Origin: CAWAQA01 sp963784065
Lineage (GTDB): Bacteria; Acidobacteriota; Vicinamibacteria; Vicinamibacterales; UBA2999
Assembly: GCA_963784065.1 (NCBI GenBank)
Contig: CAWAQA010000003.1
Location: 372,001 to 436,000, forward strand
Reading direction: 5' to 3'
DNA length: 64,000 bases
The notes under the pieces are model-generated. The model ran no database searches, had not been told where the DNA came from, and saw only the letters and a program-made list of their open reading frames with translations. This document shows positions 43,293 through 53,834 of the stretch, one piece after another; position 1 is the first letter of the stretch; each line of letters opens with the position of its first letter. The translations under genes and the position numbers were made by a program.

Positions 43293-45502
43293 CGGAGTCC
43301 CCAGTGGCGGCGAAGGAACCACTCGACACCCAGAAGCATGATTGCTGCCGCGAAGATCCAGCTCTGGTGCCACAGTTCCTGCAGCCGCGGCGTTCCCGGA
43401 TCGGCCGCCTGTGACTCGAGCAGCGATGGAATCTCGGACGCGTCCCGCGCGGGAACGTAGCGTCCACCGCTGGCACGCGCGACGCGCCGCAGTACGTCTT
43501 CGTTCAGCCGGGGATCGGCCATTTCGGTGTCCGCGCCGCCGACCAGCGCCCACCGTTCCGACGAGCCGAGGACGGTCGTGCCCCGTCGCGCCTCCACGGC
43601 GACACGGTAGATCCCCGGCTGGTCGAACACGAACTCACCCGAATATCGGCCAGCGCGCGCGTCGGCCAGCGCGACCCGAAGGTCGCGCGTCTCCCCGCCG
43701 GGCACCGTCACCCGCATCTGGACTTGCGCGTCGGCAACAGCGGCGAACTCGTCGTCACGCACGTCCACGCTCAGTGTGCCGGCCTCGCGGGGCGCAAGAC
43801 CCGAAACGGGCGGGATCGACACGGGGTCGGGCGACGGAGCCGCGAGCCAGCGGGCCGCATGGCGCCAGAACAGCTCGTATGTGCGATCGGTCGACGGCAT
43901 TCGCATGCGCCAGCGCCACGATGCCTCGCCAGTGAAGACCATCGAACGGCCGTGGCCGAACCGCTGCACCGCCACGAGCGGCCTGGTGCCGTCCTCGGCG
44001 CGAATCAGCGCGAGCACCTGCGCGCCCGGGCGAGGGGCGCCGAGCGTCGCGGCGCCGGCCAGCGCCGGGACTGTGTTCCAGCGGCGCGCCATCTCGTCCG
44101 GCGACGCGCCGATCCGCATGACCGGGTGCGATTCCCCGTCAGGGGTGACCGACACGGTGTAGCGCTCGCCCTGGCGGGCGGAGGCGCGAACCACGCCGCT
44201 GCCGCGATCGCTCAGCGCGACCGGCAGCACTTCGTCGATGGCCGTGCCAAGCAGTCCTTGTTGCGCGAATGACTTGGCCCCGAGCACGAGGAGCCCGCCG
44301 CCCCGTTCGCCCACGAAGCCCGCGACCATTTCGAGCTGGACGCGTGACAGCGAATCGGGCTCGATGTTGGCCAGGATCACGGCGTCGTATTGATAGAGCG
44401 CCGCCCGATCGTCCGGGAACCCGCTGGCCAGTTGCGACGCCCGGTCCGAGACGGACTGCACGAAGTAGGTCGAGTCTCCCTGCGCGTCGCGCCCCTTCCG
44501 TACGACGGAGTCCACCTCGATGCCGGGATCGAGCATGAGCGCGCGCTTGATGAAGGTGTGCTCGAACCCGGGCGCGCCCTCTACGACCAGGACACGCCTT
44601 CGCCGGCCAGGCGGCTCGACGAGCACGCTGCGCCGGTTGTTCTCGAGCACCAGCTCGCCGGACGCCGACGGGATCTCGATCGTGTAGAGCGTCGCGGTCT
44701 CGCGTGGCGGCGAGACGGTAATGACGGTCCGCACGGGCCCGCCGCCGGCTGCCGGGGTCACGCGCCGCACGTCGATCGGGCGGCCGTTCTCGAGCACGCG
44801 CAGATCGAACGGTGTTGCCGCACCGTGGCTGACGGCGGCAACGGTCAAGTCAATCGACGACTCGGTCAGGGCCGCGTCGCCTGCAGAGACGTCGAGCACT
44901 TCGAAGTCGGCCGCCCCGCGCGGCGCGCCGACGCCCACCGCATACACCGGGACGGTGGCATCCCCGACGACCGTCGCAGCATCCTGCGCGCTCGTATCGC
45001 CGCCATCGGAGATGACGATGACGCCGGCGAGCGGCTGGTCACGATAGCGCTCGCGCACCGCGCGCAGCGCGCCGGACAGGTCGCTCCGTTCTTCGTCGGC
45101 GGCAATCGGCCTGTCGCCGTCCGGCTTCTCCAGCTGGCGGCCGAACGTCCAGATTTCAGGCTTGAAGTGAGCGTTCAGCGGTACCTGGAGGCTGCCCGCG
45201 AGGGCGCGCGCGGCCTCAATCCTGGAACGGCCGTCGGCGTCGCCGAGGCGCATGCTGCGCGAGGCGTCGACCAGGATCGGCACCACCGCGTCGTTCTCAC
45301 CGTCGGGCGGCAACACGCGCACGGGGCGGAGGAGACACACGATGAGCAGGAGCAGCGTGAGCGCGCGGAGCGCGATCAGCGCCGTCCGACGGCCCCGGGT
45401 CAGCGGCACAATCGCGCCGACGTACGCGCCCCACGCCGCCGCGAGGATCGCGGCAGCCACCAGCACGAGCGCCCACCAGGGGAGAGCGAAGGCAAATTGC
45501 AT
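43289..45502 (-). CDS. Membrane protein with von Willebrand factor A and glutamine-amidotransferase-like domains
   Basis: A 737-residue protein. Two N-terminal helices (LVLVAAAILAAAWGAYVGA, LIALRALTLLLLIVCLL) are followed by a vWA domain with MIDAS DASRSM (about 80-85) and VIVISDGGDTSA. A GATase1-like domain follows (FVGERGGGLLVLGAKSFAQQG), then beta-sandwich segments, and a C-terminal helix (SWIFAAAIMLLGVEWFL). This layout is typical of a gene that follows the DUF4175 protein in Bat-like operons. It probably scaffolds a periplasmic complex. It begins 9 bp after the DUF4175 stop and overlaps the caspase-like gene by 4 bp. The frame is intact. Confidence 0.82.
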   Translation of the reverse strand: MQFAFALPWWALVLVAAAILAAAWGAYVGAIVPLTRGRRTALIALRALTLLLLIVCLLRPVRVLPPDGENDAVVPILVDASRSMRLGDADGRSRIEAARALAGSLQVPLNAHFKPEIWTFGRQLEKPDGDRPIAADEERSDLSGALRAVRERYRDQPLAGVIVISDGGDTSAQDAATVVGDATVPVYAVGVGAPRGAADFEVLDVSAGDAALTESSIDLTVAAVSHGAATPFDLRVLENGRPIDVRRVTPAAGGGPVRTVITVSPPRETATLYTIEIPSASGELVLENNRRSVLVEPPGRRRRVLVVEGAPGFEHTFIKRALMLDPGIEVDSVVRKGRDAQGDSTYFVQSVSDRASQLASGFPDDRAALYQYDAVILANIEPDSLSRVQLEMVAGFVGERGGGLLVLGAKSFAQQGLLGTAIDEVLPVALSDRGSGVVRASARQGERYTVSVTPDGESHPVMRIGASPDEMARRWNTVPALAGAATLGAPRPGAQVLALIRAEDGTRPLVAVQRFGHGRSMVFTGEASWRWRMRMPSTDRTYELFWRHAARWLAAPSPDPVSIPPVSGLAPREAGTLSVDVRDDEFAAVADAQVQMRVTVPGGETRDLRVALADARAGRYSGEFVFDQPGIYRVAVEARRGTTVLGSSERWALVGGADTEMADPRLNEDVLRRVARASGGRYVPARDASEIPSLLESQAADPGTPRLQELWHQSWIFAAAIMLLGVEWFLRRHWGLR

Positions 45503-45511
45503 GGTGGCTGG

Positions 45512-48500
45512 CTACTTCCTCTGCTTCTGCGACGCGAGGGCGCGATAGTACTGATCCACCAGGCTGCGGTACTGCTCGGGAACGCCCTGGGCAACGCCGG
45601 CGTTCAAGCGGTCGTTGGTCTGCTGGTTCCGCAGTCTCGCGGCGGTGCTGTTCTCGGCGCGTTCGAGCGCGGCCGCGAGCTGCACCTTCAACTCGTCCCA
45701 CTGCGCGAAGTCCTGCTTCCAGGCTTCCGTTCCGGGCGCCGAACGCCCTGGATTGAACTCGTCCCCCGTCGGCGTCTCATATTCCAGCTCGCGGCGCATG
45801 CTGTCGATCAGGTCGCGGGCCCCATCCCACGGCGCGTTGTCGCCGTTACCGGCGGGCTGCCCCTGGCCCTGGCTGTTCTGCCCGTTCTGCGAACTGCGCC
45901 CACCTGACTGCTGACCCTGGCCCTCGCCGTTCTTCGACGCCTCGGACAACTGCCGTTCGAGCTGCGACAGCTGCTCGCGCAGATCGCGGATGCGCGAGAG
46001 CTGCTCCGAGAGCTGATCGGATTCGCCACCCTGGCCGTTCGCCGCACCGAGTCGCTCGGCGAGACGATCGAGCTCGCGGGCGATCGCCTGACCTTCCTGC
46101 GCGCCGGCACGCTGACCTTCACCCGTCCCCTGGCCCTGCTGACCCTGCTGACCCTGCTGACCCTGCTGGCCCTTTGGCCCTTTGGCCCTGCCCCTGGCCT
46201 TGGCCCTGGGCCTGCTGGCCCTGCCCCTGCTGCCCTTGCTGGCTGCCTTGCGGAGGCAGCCCTGAGCGCGGATTCTGCGAACCGGTTTGCGGCTGGCCGT
46301 TCTGCCGGCCGTTGGGCCCGGCCTGCGCGGCCTGCGCGGCGTTCTCCCGATCGGCGCGCGCAGCGTTCCGCATGCGCTCGGACAAATGCTGTCGCTCCAG
46401 CTCGCGCGCCGCTTCGCCGAGCGCGTTACGCTGGCCCTGCCCCTGCTGGCCTGTCCTGTTGGCCCTGTTGGCCTTGTTGGCCCTGTTGGCCCTGTTGGCC
46501 CTGTTCCCTGTTGGCCCTGTTCGCCTTGCTGTGGCTGCTGCCCCTGCTGGCTTTGCTGGGCATGGCCCTGCTGCGCGCCGGCCATCTGGCGAACCGACCG
46601 CTCCAACCGCTCCATCCGCTCGGCGAGCCGGTCCTGCTCTCCGGCCCGGCGACGCGAGGCGTCAGGCTCGTTGCCGCGGCCGCGTTGCGGGTCGGCCGCG
46701 AGGCGTCGCTGCGCGTCGGCGAGCTGGCGCGACTCCAGCTGCATCTCCCCCAACGCCCGCCGGCGATCGTCCGGCTGCCCGCTGCGCATCTGCTGCTCGA
46801 GATCACGAAGCCGCTCGAGCGCGCGGTTGCCACGCTCGGCCGCCTGCTGCGCGTCCTGCCGTCGCAGTTCGTTGGCGGCTTGCTGCATCTCCTCCGACGC
46901 TTCCTGCATCGCGCGGCCGGCCTGCTGGTTCTGGCCACTCTGGCCGCCTTGACCGCCCTGCCGCCCCTGCTGTCCCGACTTGCCCTGCGCCTGCTGTGCC
47001 TGCTGCAGCTTCTGCGCAAGCTCCTCAGCCTGGCGCCGCAGCTCGGTCTGCTCGCGCGTCAGCTTCTCGAGTTGCCGCTTCACCTCTTCGTCGCTCATCG
47101 CCTCGCGATTCTTCGCCAGCTCCTGCTGCTCGCGGCTCAAGGCGTCCTGGCGGCGCGCGAGCTCGCGGACCTTTTCGAGCTCGTCGCTCTGGTCGCGCTG
47201 CTCCTGACGCGTCTCGCGCGTATTGGGCGTCTCGTAATTGGTCTGCTGCTGCCGTGCCAGTTCGCGGTCGAAGAGCGACGAGAGATCCTGCTGCTGCCGG
47301 TTCATGCCGGTGCCGTTGGAGAACTGCTGCTGGCGCTGGACCTCGCGGCGGCGGACTTCGGCCTGCGCACGAAGCAGCTCGTTCAGCGCGGCCATCTCGT
47401 GCGGCATCGCCGCCGAGGTACTCAACGCCTCCAGCTCCTGCTGCGCACGGCCCATCGCGTCGGCAGCCTTGGTCATCGCATCGTCGGAGGCTTCCGCGGC
47501 CTGGGCGCCTCGACCCGCACCCGCAGCACGGCGGCGGCGAAGATCGCTGCCGCGCCGCATCTGCGTCGCCGCGCTCATCGCGCGCTTCCGCAGCTCGCCC
47601 TGCGCGCCGGCGATGGTCCTGATGTCCTCCTGCGACCGGCCGCCGGCGTCGCGGGCCCGGCGATCGAGCTTCCACGTGGCCGTGATGACTTCCTTCTGCG
47701 ATTCGACCAGGTCCTCGATCGACTTCTCATCCTGGCTGCCGGCGCCGCCCTGGCTCTGCGAGGCGACGAACTCTTCCTCGAACGGGGTGACCTCGAGGAA
47801 GAAGATGTCGCTGCGCGCTTCCGACGAGCGCTTGCCGCGGCTCACGTCGCGGGCGCGTGCGTAGTAGGTCACGAAATCGCCCGGCTCGACGCCGAGATCT
47901 TCCAGGTAAATGGTGCGCCGGCCGTTGACGGTCAGCCCCGAGCCGGTGCGCTCGAAGGCAACAGCTTTCTCCTGGCCGCCCCTCACGGCGTACACGAGGT
48001 CGAGCGCCGCCACGCCGAAGTCGTCGTCGGCCCGCGCATCAATCGTCACCTCTTCGATCGACGTCGCCTTGCGATCGCTGGCGGGCTTGATGATGCGGAC
48101 GTCGGGCGGACAATCCTCGAGGGTGCGGATGAAGTACTCGGTCTCTCCAGGATTGCTCAGGCCGTCCCCGTCGGACAGGGCGACGCGATACGACCCATCG
48201 TCGCGCGATGGTCAGCTCGCCCTCGAGCACGTCTCCGCGCACGCTCAGCGCAACGCGCTTGCCGTCGCCGAGCGTCAGCGCACCCTCGGTCACGGGCTTG
48301 TCCACGTGGACCGCGATCCGCACGCGCGTGCCGGTCGGCCCGTAGATGTCGCCGCCGTCTTCCTCGTGGCGCGGCTCCATCTCGAACGCCTTCGGATACT
48401 CGTAGCGCAAATTGATCTGCTCAACCCGCGGCGGGCGAATCACGGTGATGGTGTAATCACGCGTGGTCGTGTTCGCCGCCACGATCGAGTACCGGAAGCT

Positions 48501-49247
48501 CTCGTCCACGTTGTCGAAGGCGATGGCGAAGCCGTTGGCGTTTGCCTCGGGTTCCATGCGGGTTTCACGCAGGCCGCTGGCCTCACTCGTGCGCAGCACG
48601 GGCACGAGGCCGGGAACGGACCCGGTCAGCGTCGCCACGATCTTCACGGACTGCCCGGCGCGGACCTTCACATCGCCCGGCAGCACGTGGACGCCGAGCG
48701 ACTCGGGGAACAGGTAAAGGGCGAACACGCGGGCTGCGCGCCCGGCCGGTCCGACCGAGAACACGCCAAGAATCAGCAGCGCGACGGTCGCGGCCGCCGC
48801 CCGCATGGCGACACCGCGCAGTGCCCGCTTGCTGACAATACGGTCGACGTCCAGGCCGCGGGTGCGCCGCACGGCGTCCCCGACCACTGCCTCGGCCATC
48901 GAACGCGGCTCACGGGCGCCGCGTTCCGCGATGGCGGTGACGAGCGTATCCTCGAGCTCAGGGCAGCACTCCTCGATGAAGCGCGCGATCTGGCGGTCGG
49001 CCGGCGCCCGGCGCAACGGGACGGCCATCCAGCCGAGGCTGACGAGCGCGACCGCCACGGCGACGAGCCACAACGCCACCAGCGCGAATCCCTCGGGTGC
49101 AACCATGCGCTGCGCGACGAGCGCCAGCGCCAGCACGAGCGACGTGACCGCGGCCGCCAGGCTCCACGCTCGCAACGCGGCAACGGCGCGCCAGCGGTTC
49201 CGCACGCGCGCCAGCAGGCCCGACAGCTCGGTATAGTGTTCGCCCAT
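45512..49247 (-). CDS. DUF4175-type membrane protein with long Gln/Gly-rich coiled coil (three frameshifts)
   Basis: About 1245 residues. Two N-terminal helices (AAAVTSLVLALALVAQRMV, VALWLVAVAVALVSLGWM) and a third near 180 are followed by beta-sandwich domains (VHVLPGDVKVRAGQSVKIV, EYPKAFEMEP). About 600 residues of Gln/Arg/Glu-rich coiled coil come next, containing perfect 9-bp repeats encoding GQQ. A frame break near 48207 (lost C in GCGCGACGATGGG) precedes DDGSYRVALSDGDGLSNPGE. Two compensating breaks near 46450 and 46190 sit inside the GQQ repeats. The start overlaps the BatA stop (TAATG). It is probably a periplasm-spanning structural component. Confidence 0.8.
46180..46510. repeat. Low-complexity 9-bp tandem tracts within the DUF4175 gene
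   Basis: GGGCCAACA (minus strand) repeats about six times near 46450-46510, and CAGCAGGGT about four times near 46140-46190. In one frame they encode GQQ repeats, in the next a collagen-like GPT run. The reading frame changes at both tracts. Confidence 0.8.
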
Positions 49248-51108
49248 TACCCCAGCCTCCGTCCCAGCATGCCCTCGGCGGCCAGACTGACCACCATGAG
49301 CAGCAAGGCGTACTGCCACAATCGCTGCCCGTCCTCGCGTTCCTCGGCCTGCGCACCGGCTTGTCGTGCCGCGACCGCCGTCAGGCGCAACACGTTCGCC
49401 TTGAACGCGTCGGCCGACGTGCGCGACGGATCGGACTCACGCGGATCGATGTTGACGACGACGCGCCGCGCCGCCGAGATCGACAATGCCCGGCGTCCTG
49501 CCATCGGCGCCCGGCAGCGCGCCGACGATGTACTCCGTGGGCACGCGGCGTGAGGCGAGATGCCGCAGCGTCTCGTGCACGAACGGAACGAACGCCGGCT
49601 GCAGCGGAAAGTCGTTCCAGGTATTGTTCAGGTCCGAGGCGAACAGCAGGACCCGGCCATCGCCCGCTGCCTCGTCCACGAGCGCCGGCGCTCCCGTCAG
49701 AGTACCGCGCGACGATGTCGGCCGATGGGCCGGCGTCGACGAGCGCCGACCGCGCGAAGCTCACATTGCCGAGCGTGCCAACCCCCCCGAATACGCGGAA
49801 GACCGGGTGCCGGCTGTCGGCGGGTGCAAAGCGCAGCGCCTCGGCCTCACGTTGCCGCCACGACGTCTGCATCACGTTCTGCAGCGCCTGCCGGACGATC
49901 GCTTCGTCGACGTCCGGACCGGCGGTCAGGAGAAGGCCGCCACCGGCGCGCACGTAGTTGGCCAGCAGCTCGCGGCCTCGCTGCTCCAGGCCGCGCGTGC
50001 CGAGGATCGCGACGACCTGGACCTCGCCGAGCTCCTCTGACTTCAGGATCGAGAACGCGGGACCGCTGACCGCGCGGAACCGGAACCCGCCGGCGCCTTC
50101 CGTGATGGCCAGCGCCCGCTCGAGATAGAAGGATTCGGAGGGATGCCCCGAGGCGGTCACGGCGAGCACCAGCGGCGCCGCCGACGCGTCGAGCAGCGCA
50201 AACCGCGCGTTATCGGCGGCATACCCGCTGGGATCGGACACCGACGCGGACAAGGCGCCCGACGCCGCGTCTTGAAGCATCAGCCGCGCCTCCGCGCTTC
50301 GACCCGCGCCCGCGGTGACCGCCACGGCGCCGGCCGGCCGGCCGTCGATGGTGAAGGTCACCTGCTCGGTCACAGGGCGACTCGAGAAGTTCTGGACCAA
50401 CGCGATCGCCTCGGCCCCCTCGACGCGCAGCGCCGTCACCGCAACGTTCCCGTCCGGGCCGCCGATATCCTCGACCTCAACGGGAATGCGCTCGGGCACC
50501 GCTCCCTGGTCGGCCGCGTCCCAGCCGCTCTGCTGCAGATCGGTGACGACGACGATGCGTCCGGGCCGTTCGCCGAGCGCTTCGGCGGCGCGGCCGAGCG
50601 CGGTGCGATTGCGGGTGGCGCCCGCCCCCGCCTTCAGCTGCGACAGGGCCGTGAGTGCGCCGGCCCTGTCGCTCGAGAGTGGCGCGATGACGTCGGCGCC
50701 GTCGGCAAACGCGACGACGCCCACGTTGCTGCCGGGGGCCGCGGCGCGAACGATCTCGGCGGCCTTCGCCCTGGCGCGCTCGAACTGGCCGGGCGCAGAC
50801 ATACTCGCCGACGTGTCCACCAGCACGAGCGTGGCGGGCGTGGCCAGCGCCGCCGCCGATTCGGAGAAGTAAGGCCGGGCGAACGCGAACGCGAGCAGCA
50901 GGAGCGCGGCGACACGCAGCGCCAGGAGAAGCATCTCCCGCAGGCGGCGCCGCCGCGAATGCTCGACGGGCGCGCGCCGCAGGAACCGCATCGCGCTGAA
51001 CTCGATCACCGGCTCGGTACGGCGATGGAACAGATGAATGGCAATCGGAATCGCCGCCGCGGCCATGCCGAGGAGAAACAACGGCGAGAGGAACGACAGC
51101 CCGAACAT
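49247..51108 (-). CDS. BatA-type membrane protein with vWA domain (two frameshifts)
   Basis: About 620 residues. The N-terminal BatA signature (FLSPLFLLGMAAAAIPIAIHLFHRR) is followed by a second helix, a vWA domain with MIDAS DTSASMS and VVTDLQQSGWDA, beta-rich repeats, and a Cys-free Rossmann-like segment (AGGGLLLTAGPDVD). The C-terminal helix (LWQYALLLMVVSLAAEGML) lies in a different frame. Breaks near 49698 and 49482 separate SDG from ALVDEAAGDGRVLLFASDL and then RVVVNIDPRES. It starts immediately after the DUF58 stop and overlaps the DUF4175 start. BatA proteins pair with MoxR ATPases. Confidence 0.82.
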
Positions 51109-52017
51109 CTACCGGCCCCTCCCCCGCGTGGACAGATAGGACATCAACGCGAATTCGAGCGGCTCGGACGTGTTGACCAGCTTGTAATCGATGCCGGCCG
51201 ATCCGAGCTCCCGCTTGTAACGGTCGAGCGCGGTATTGAGCGCACCCAGGTACTCGTCGCGTACGACCGACGGCACCGCCATCAGCTCGTCTCCGCGCTC
51301 GAGATCGCGGAACCTCGCCGCGCGCTCGAAGGGAAAGGTCAGCTCGTCGGGGTCCATGACATGGAAAACGATGACGTCGGTGCCGCGGAACCGGAAATGC
51401 CGCAGCCCGTCCACGACGCGAGCGGGATCGTCGAGCAGGTCGGAGATGAGCACCACCATGCCGCGCTTCGCGATCCCGTCGGCGAGCTGGTGCAGCGGCT
51501 TCGACACGTCCGTCTTGTGCCCGAGCACCAGGCGGTCGAGCGTCAACAGGATCGACCGCAGGTGGCCCGGCCTCGCGCCCGGCGGCAGCATCGACACGAT
51601 CGCATCGTCGAAGGTCGTCAGGCCGACGGCGTCACGCTGACGGTTCATCAGGTAGGCCAGCGACGCCGCGAGCATCGACCCGTACTGCAGCTTGGTGACA
51701 CCGTGCGAGCCGTAGCCCATCGAGGCGCTGACGTCGAGCAGCAGGTAGCAATCGAGGTTGGTCTCTTCCTCGAACTTCTTCACGTAGTACCGGTCGCTGC
51801 GCGCGTACACCTTCCAGTCGATGGTCGAGAGGTCGTCTCCCGGCATGTACTGGCGATACTCGGCGAACTCGACGCTGAACCCCTTGTACGGGCTGCGGTG
51901 GAGACCGGTCAGGAACCCTTCGACCACCGTACGCGCCTTGAGCTCGAGCGTCCCGAGCCGCGCCAGGACGGCGGGGTCGAGAAAACGGAGCTCGCTCGGG
52001 CGCGTCGGGGCAGCCAT
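51109..52017 (-). CDS. DUF58 domain protein
   Basis: A 302-residue DUF58/vWA-like cytoplasmic protein. The family signature YKGFSVEFAEYRQYMPGDDLSTIDWKVYARSD appears near residue 45 (family form G-x-x-R-x-Y-x-x-G-D-x-x-R-x-I-D-W-x). The vWA-like core has LLLDVSASMGYG and VVLISDLLDD. DUF58 proteins partner MoxR ATPases, probably to chaperone or deliver substrates for metal or complex assembly. ATG 52017 overlaps the moxR stop by one base. The frame is intact. Confidence 0.9.
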   Translation of the reverse strand: MAAPTRPSELRFLDPAVLARLGTLELKARTVVEGFLTGLHRSPYKGFSVEFAEYRQYMPGDDLSTIDWKVYARSDRYYVKKFEEETNLDCYLLLDVSASMGYGSHGVTKLQYGSMLAASLAYLMNRQRDAVGLTTFDDAIVSMLPPGARPGHLRSILLTLDRLVLGHKTDVSKPLHQLADGIAKRGMVVLISDLLDDPARVVDGLRHFRFRGTDVIVFHVMDPDELTFPFERAARFRDLERGDELMAVPSVVRDEYLGALNTALDRYKRELGSAGIDYKLVNTSEPLEFALMSYLSTRGRGR

Positions 52018-53037
52018 CACATGTTGCTCTTGGGCACGGGCACGGTTTCGAGCAGCCGCGCCACGATGCCGTCCGGAGTGAGGTGCTCCGACTCGGCGTA
52101 GAAGTTCGTGATGACCCGGTGCCGCAGAATCGGCGGCGCCAGCGCCTGCAGGTCCTTCAGCGACACGTGGTGGCGGCCGTTCATCAGCGCGCGCGCCTTC
52201 GACGCCGAGGATCATCGCCTGCGACGCGCGCAGGCCGGCGCCCCACTTCACGTACTTGTTGACGAATTCCGGTGTGCCGTTCTGTCCCGGCCGCGACGCC
52301 GCGGACAGACGGACGGCATACCGCGCGATCTCGTCGGTCACGATGACCTGGCGGACCATCTGCTGGAATTCCAGGATGTCGGGCCCGCTCAGCACGCGCG
52401 AGACGCCAGGACGATCCGCCCCCGTCGTCTCGGTCACCACCCGCACCTCGTCGTCTTCCGGCAGGTAGGTCATGACGATGTTGAACATGAAGCGATCGAG
52501 CTGCGCCTCCGGCAGCGGGTAGGTGCCTTCGAGCTCGATCGGGTTCTGCGTCGCGAGGACGAAGAACGGCCGGTCGAGCTGATACGTGCGGCCGGCGGCC
52601 GTGACGTGGTACTCCTGCATGGCCTCGAGGAGCGCCGCCTGCGTCTTCGGCGGCGTGCGGTTGATCTCGTCGGCGAGGATGATCTGCGCGAAGATCGGCC
52701 CGTGCGCGAACCGCAACGTGCGCGTCCCGTGCTGCTCTTCGAGGATCTCGGTGCCGGTGATGTCGGACGGCATCAGGTCGGGCGTGAACTGGATCCGCTT
52801 GAAGCTCAGGTCGAGGATCTCGGCGATCGTCTTGATGAGCAGCGTCTTGGCGAGGCCCGGCACGCCGGTGATCAGGACGTGCCCTCCGGTGAAGAGCGCC
52901 ATCAGGACCTGATCGACGACCTCGTCCTGACCTACGATCACCTTGCGCAGCTCATTCAGAATGCGACTGCGGCCGTGCTGGACGCGTTCGGCAAAGCTGG
53001 CGGTAGCCGTGTCGGTGGTGGAGAGCGGTTCTGGCAT
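52017..53037 (-). CDS. moxR: MoxR-family AAA+ ATPase (one frameshift near 52205)
   Basis: A 339-residue MoxR ATPase. It has QDEVVDQVLMALFTGGHVLI, Walker A GVPGLAKT, Walker B IILADEINRTPPKTQAALLEAMQE, sensor 1 VLATQNPIELEGTYPLPEAQLDRF and the lid domain. One extra base near 52205 breaks the frame between SQAMILG and ARALMNGRHHVSLKDLQ; the C terminus NFYAESE...PVPKSNM is in the other frame. MoxR acts with DUF58/vWA partners in assembly of periplasmic or redox complexes. ATG 53037 overlaps the DUF4159 stop (TGATG). Confidence 0.92.
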
Positions 53038-53834
53038 CAATGGGTCAGCGAGTAGATGATTTCGTTGATGAACATGCGGTAGGAGTCGGCCGTGTACTTG
53101 ATGTAGCCGGGATACTCCTCGGCGTTCGACCACTCGACGCCGTCGCCCATATCCGTGTTCCAGTTGGCCAGCACCATGGGCCGGCCCTGGTCGTCGAGGA
53201 TCGCGCGCAGCCGCGCCACGAAGCCGCCCTTCTCCCAGCTGCGACCCGCGAAAAACGATCCCAGACCCGCGATCTGCGGGTACTGCGTGAGGTTGTAGAA
53301 GCTCGAGAAGATCGGGTGCGGCGGCTCGAGCTCCACGAACTCGCGATCCGGGAAGACGCGCTTCATCTCCTTCGCCGTGTTGTCCCACTCGTACGGCCCA
53401 TGGAAATCGTCGAAGGTCAGCGTACCGCCGCGCAGCAGGAACTCGCGCAGGATCGACACCTCGTTGTCGCGCAGGCGGAGGTTGCCGGGCTCGACCATGT
53501 AGATCCAGCCCTGGTCCCACAGCTTCGGATCGTCGAGCGTGAGGACGACGGGGTCGTTGACCTCGATCGCGGTGGCAGTGCGCAGGCGGCGTGAGAGGTT
53601 CTGCTCGGCTGCCGGACCGTCGATGGCCCACGGCTCGCCCCAGTAGTCAACCCGGTACCGGCTGTCGACGGTGAAGGCGGAATAGCGGATGCGGACGAAG
53701 GTCCACTGCAGGCCGGCGAAGCGGTCGTCCTGCAGGAGCGGCATCTGCGCAATCGCCTGCGACAGGCGCGCCGGTTCCACGAGCAGGAGCCCCGCAAGCG
53801 CGGCGGTCAGCACGAGACCGGCGGTCCGCTTCAT
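53037..53834 (-). CDS. DUF4159 domain protein, exported
   Basis: A 265-residue protein with a signal peptide (LVLTAALAGLLLVEPARLS) and the DUF4159 fold, a ThuA/GATase-like Rossmann domain: FVRIRYSAFTVD, EFLLRGGTLTFDDFHGPYEW, FPDREFVELEPPHPIFSSFY and the C-terminal FINEIIYSLTH. DUF4159 genes regularly accompany MoxR-DUF58-BatA sets, but the function is unknown. ATG 53834 overlaps the TPR gene stop (ATGA) and the stop overlaps moxR. Confidence 0.85.
   Translation of the reverse strand: MKRTAGLVLTAALAGLLLVEPARLSQAIAQMPLLQDDRFAGLQWTFVRIRYSAFTVDSRYRVDYWGEPWAIDGPAAEQNLSRRLRTATAIEVNDPVVLTLDDPKLWDQGWIYMVEPGNLRLRDNEVSILREFLLRGGTLTFDDFHGPYEWDNTAKEMKRVFPDREFVELEPPHPIFSSFYNLTQYPQIAGLGSFFAGRSWEKGGFVARLRAILDDQGRPMVLANWNTDMGDGVEWSNAEEYPGYIKYTADSYRMFINEIIYSLTH

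Noticed and set aside
46119..46510. Collagen-like protein (GPT repeats)
   Set aside because: The GPT run appears only in one frame of a 9-bp repeat that in the flanking conserved frame encodes GQQ; most likely a frame slip within the DUF4175 gene.
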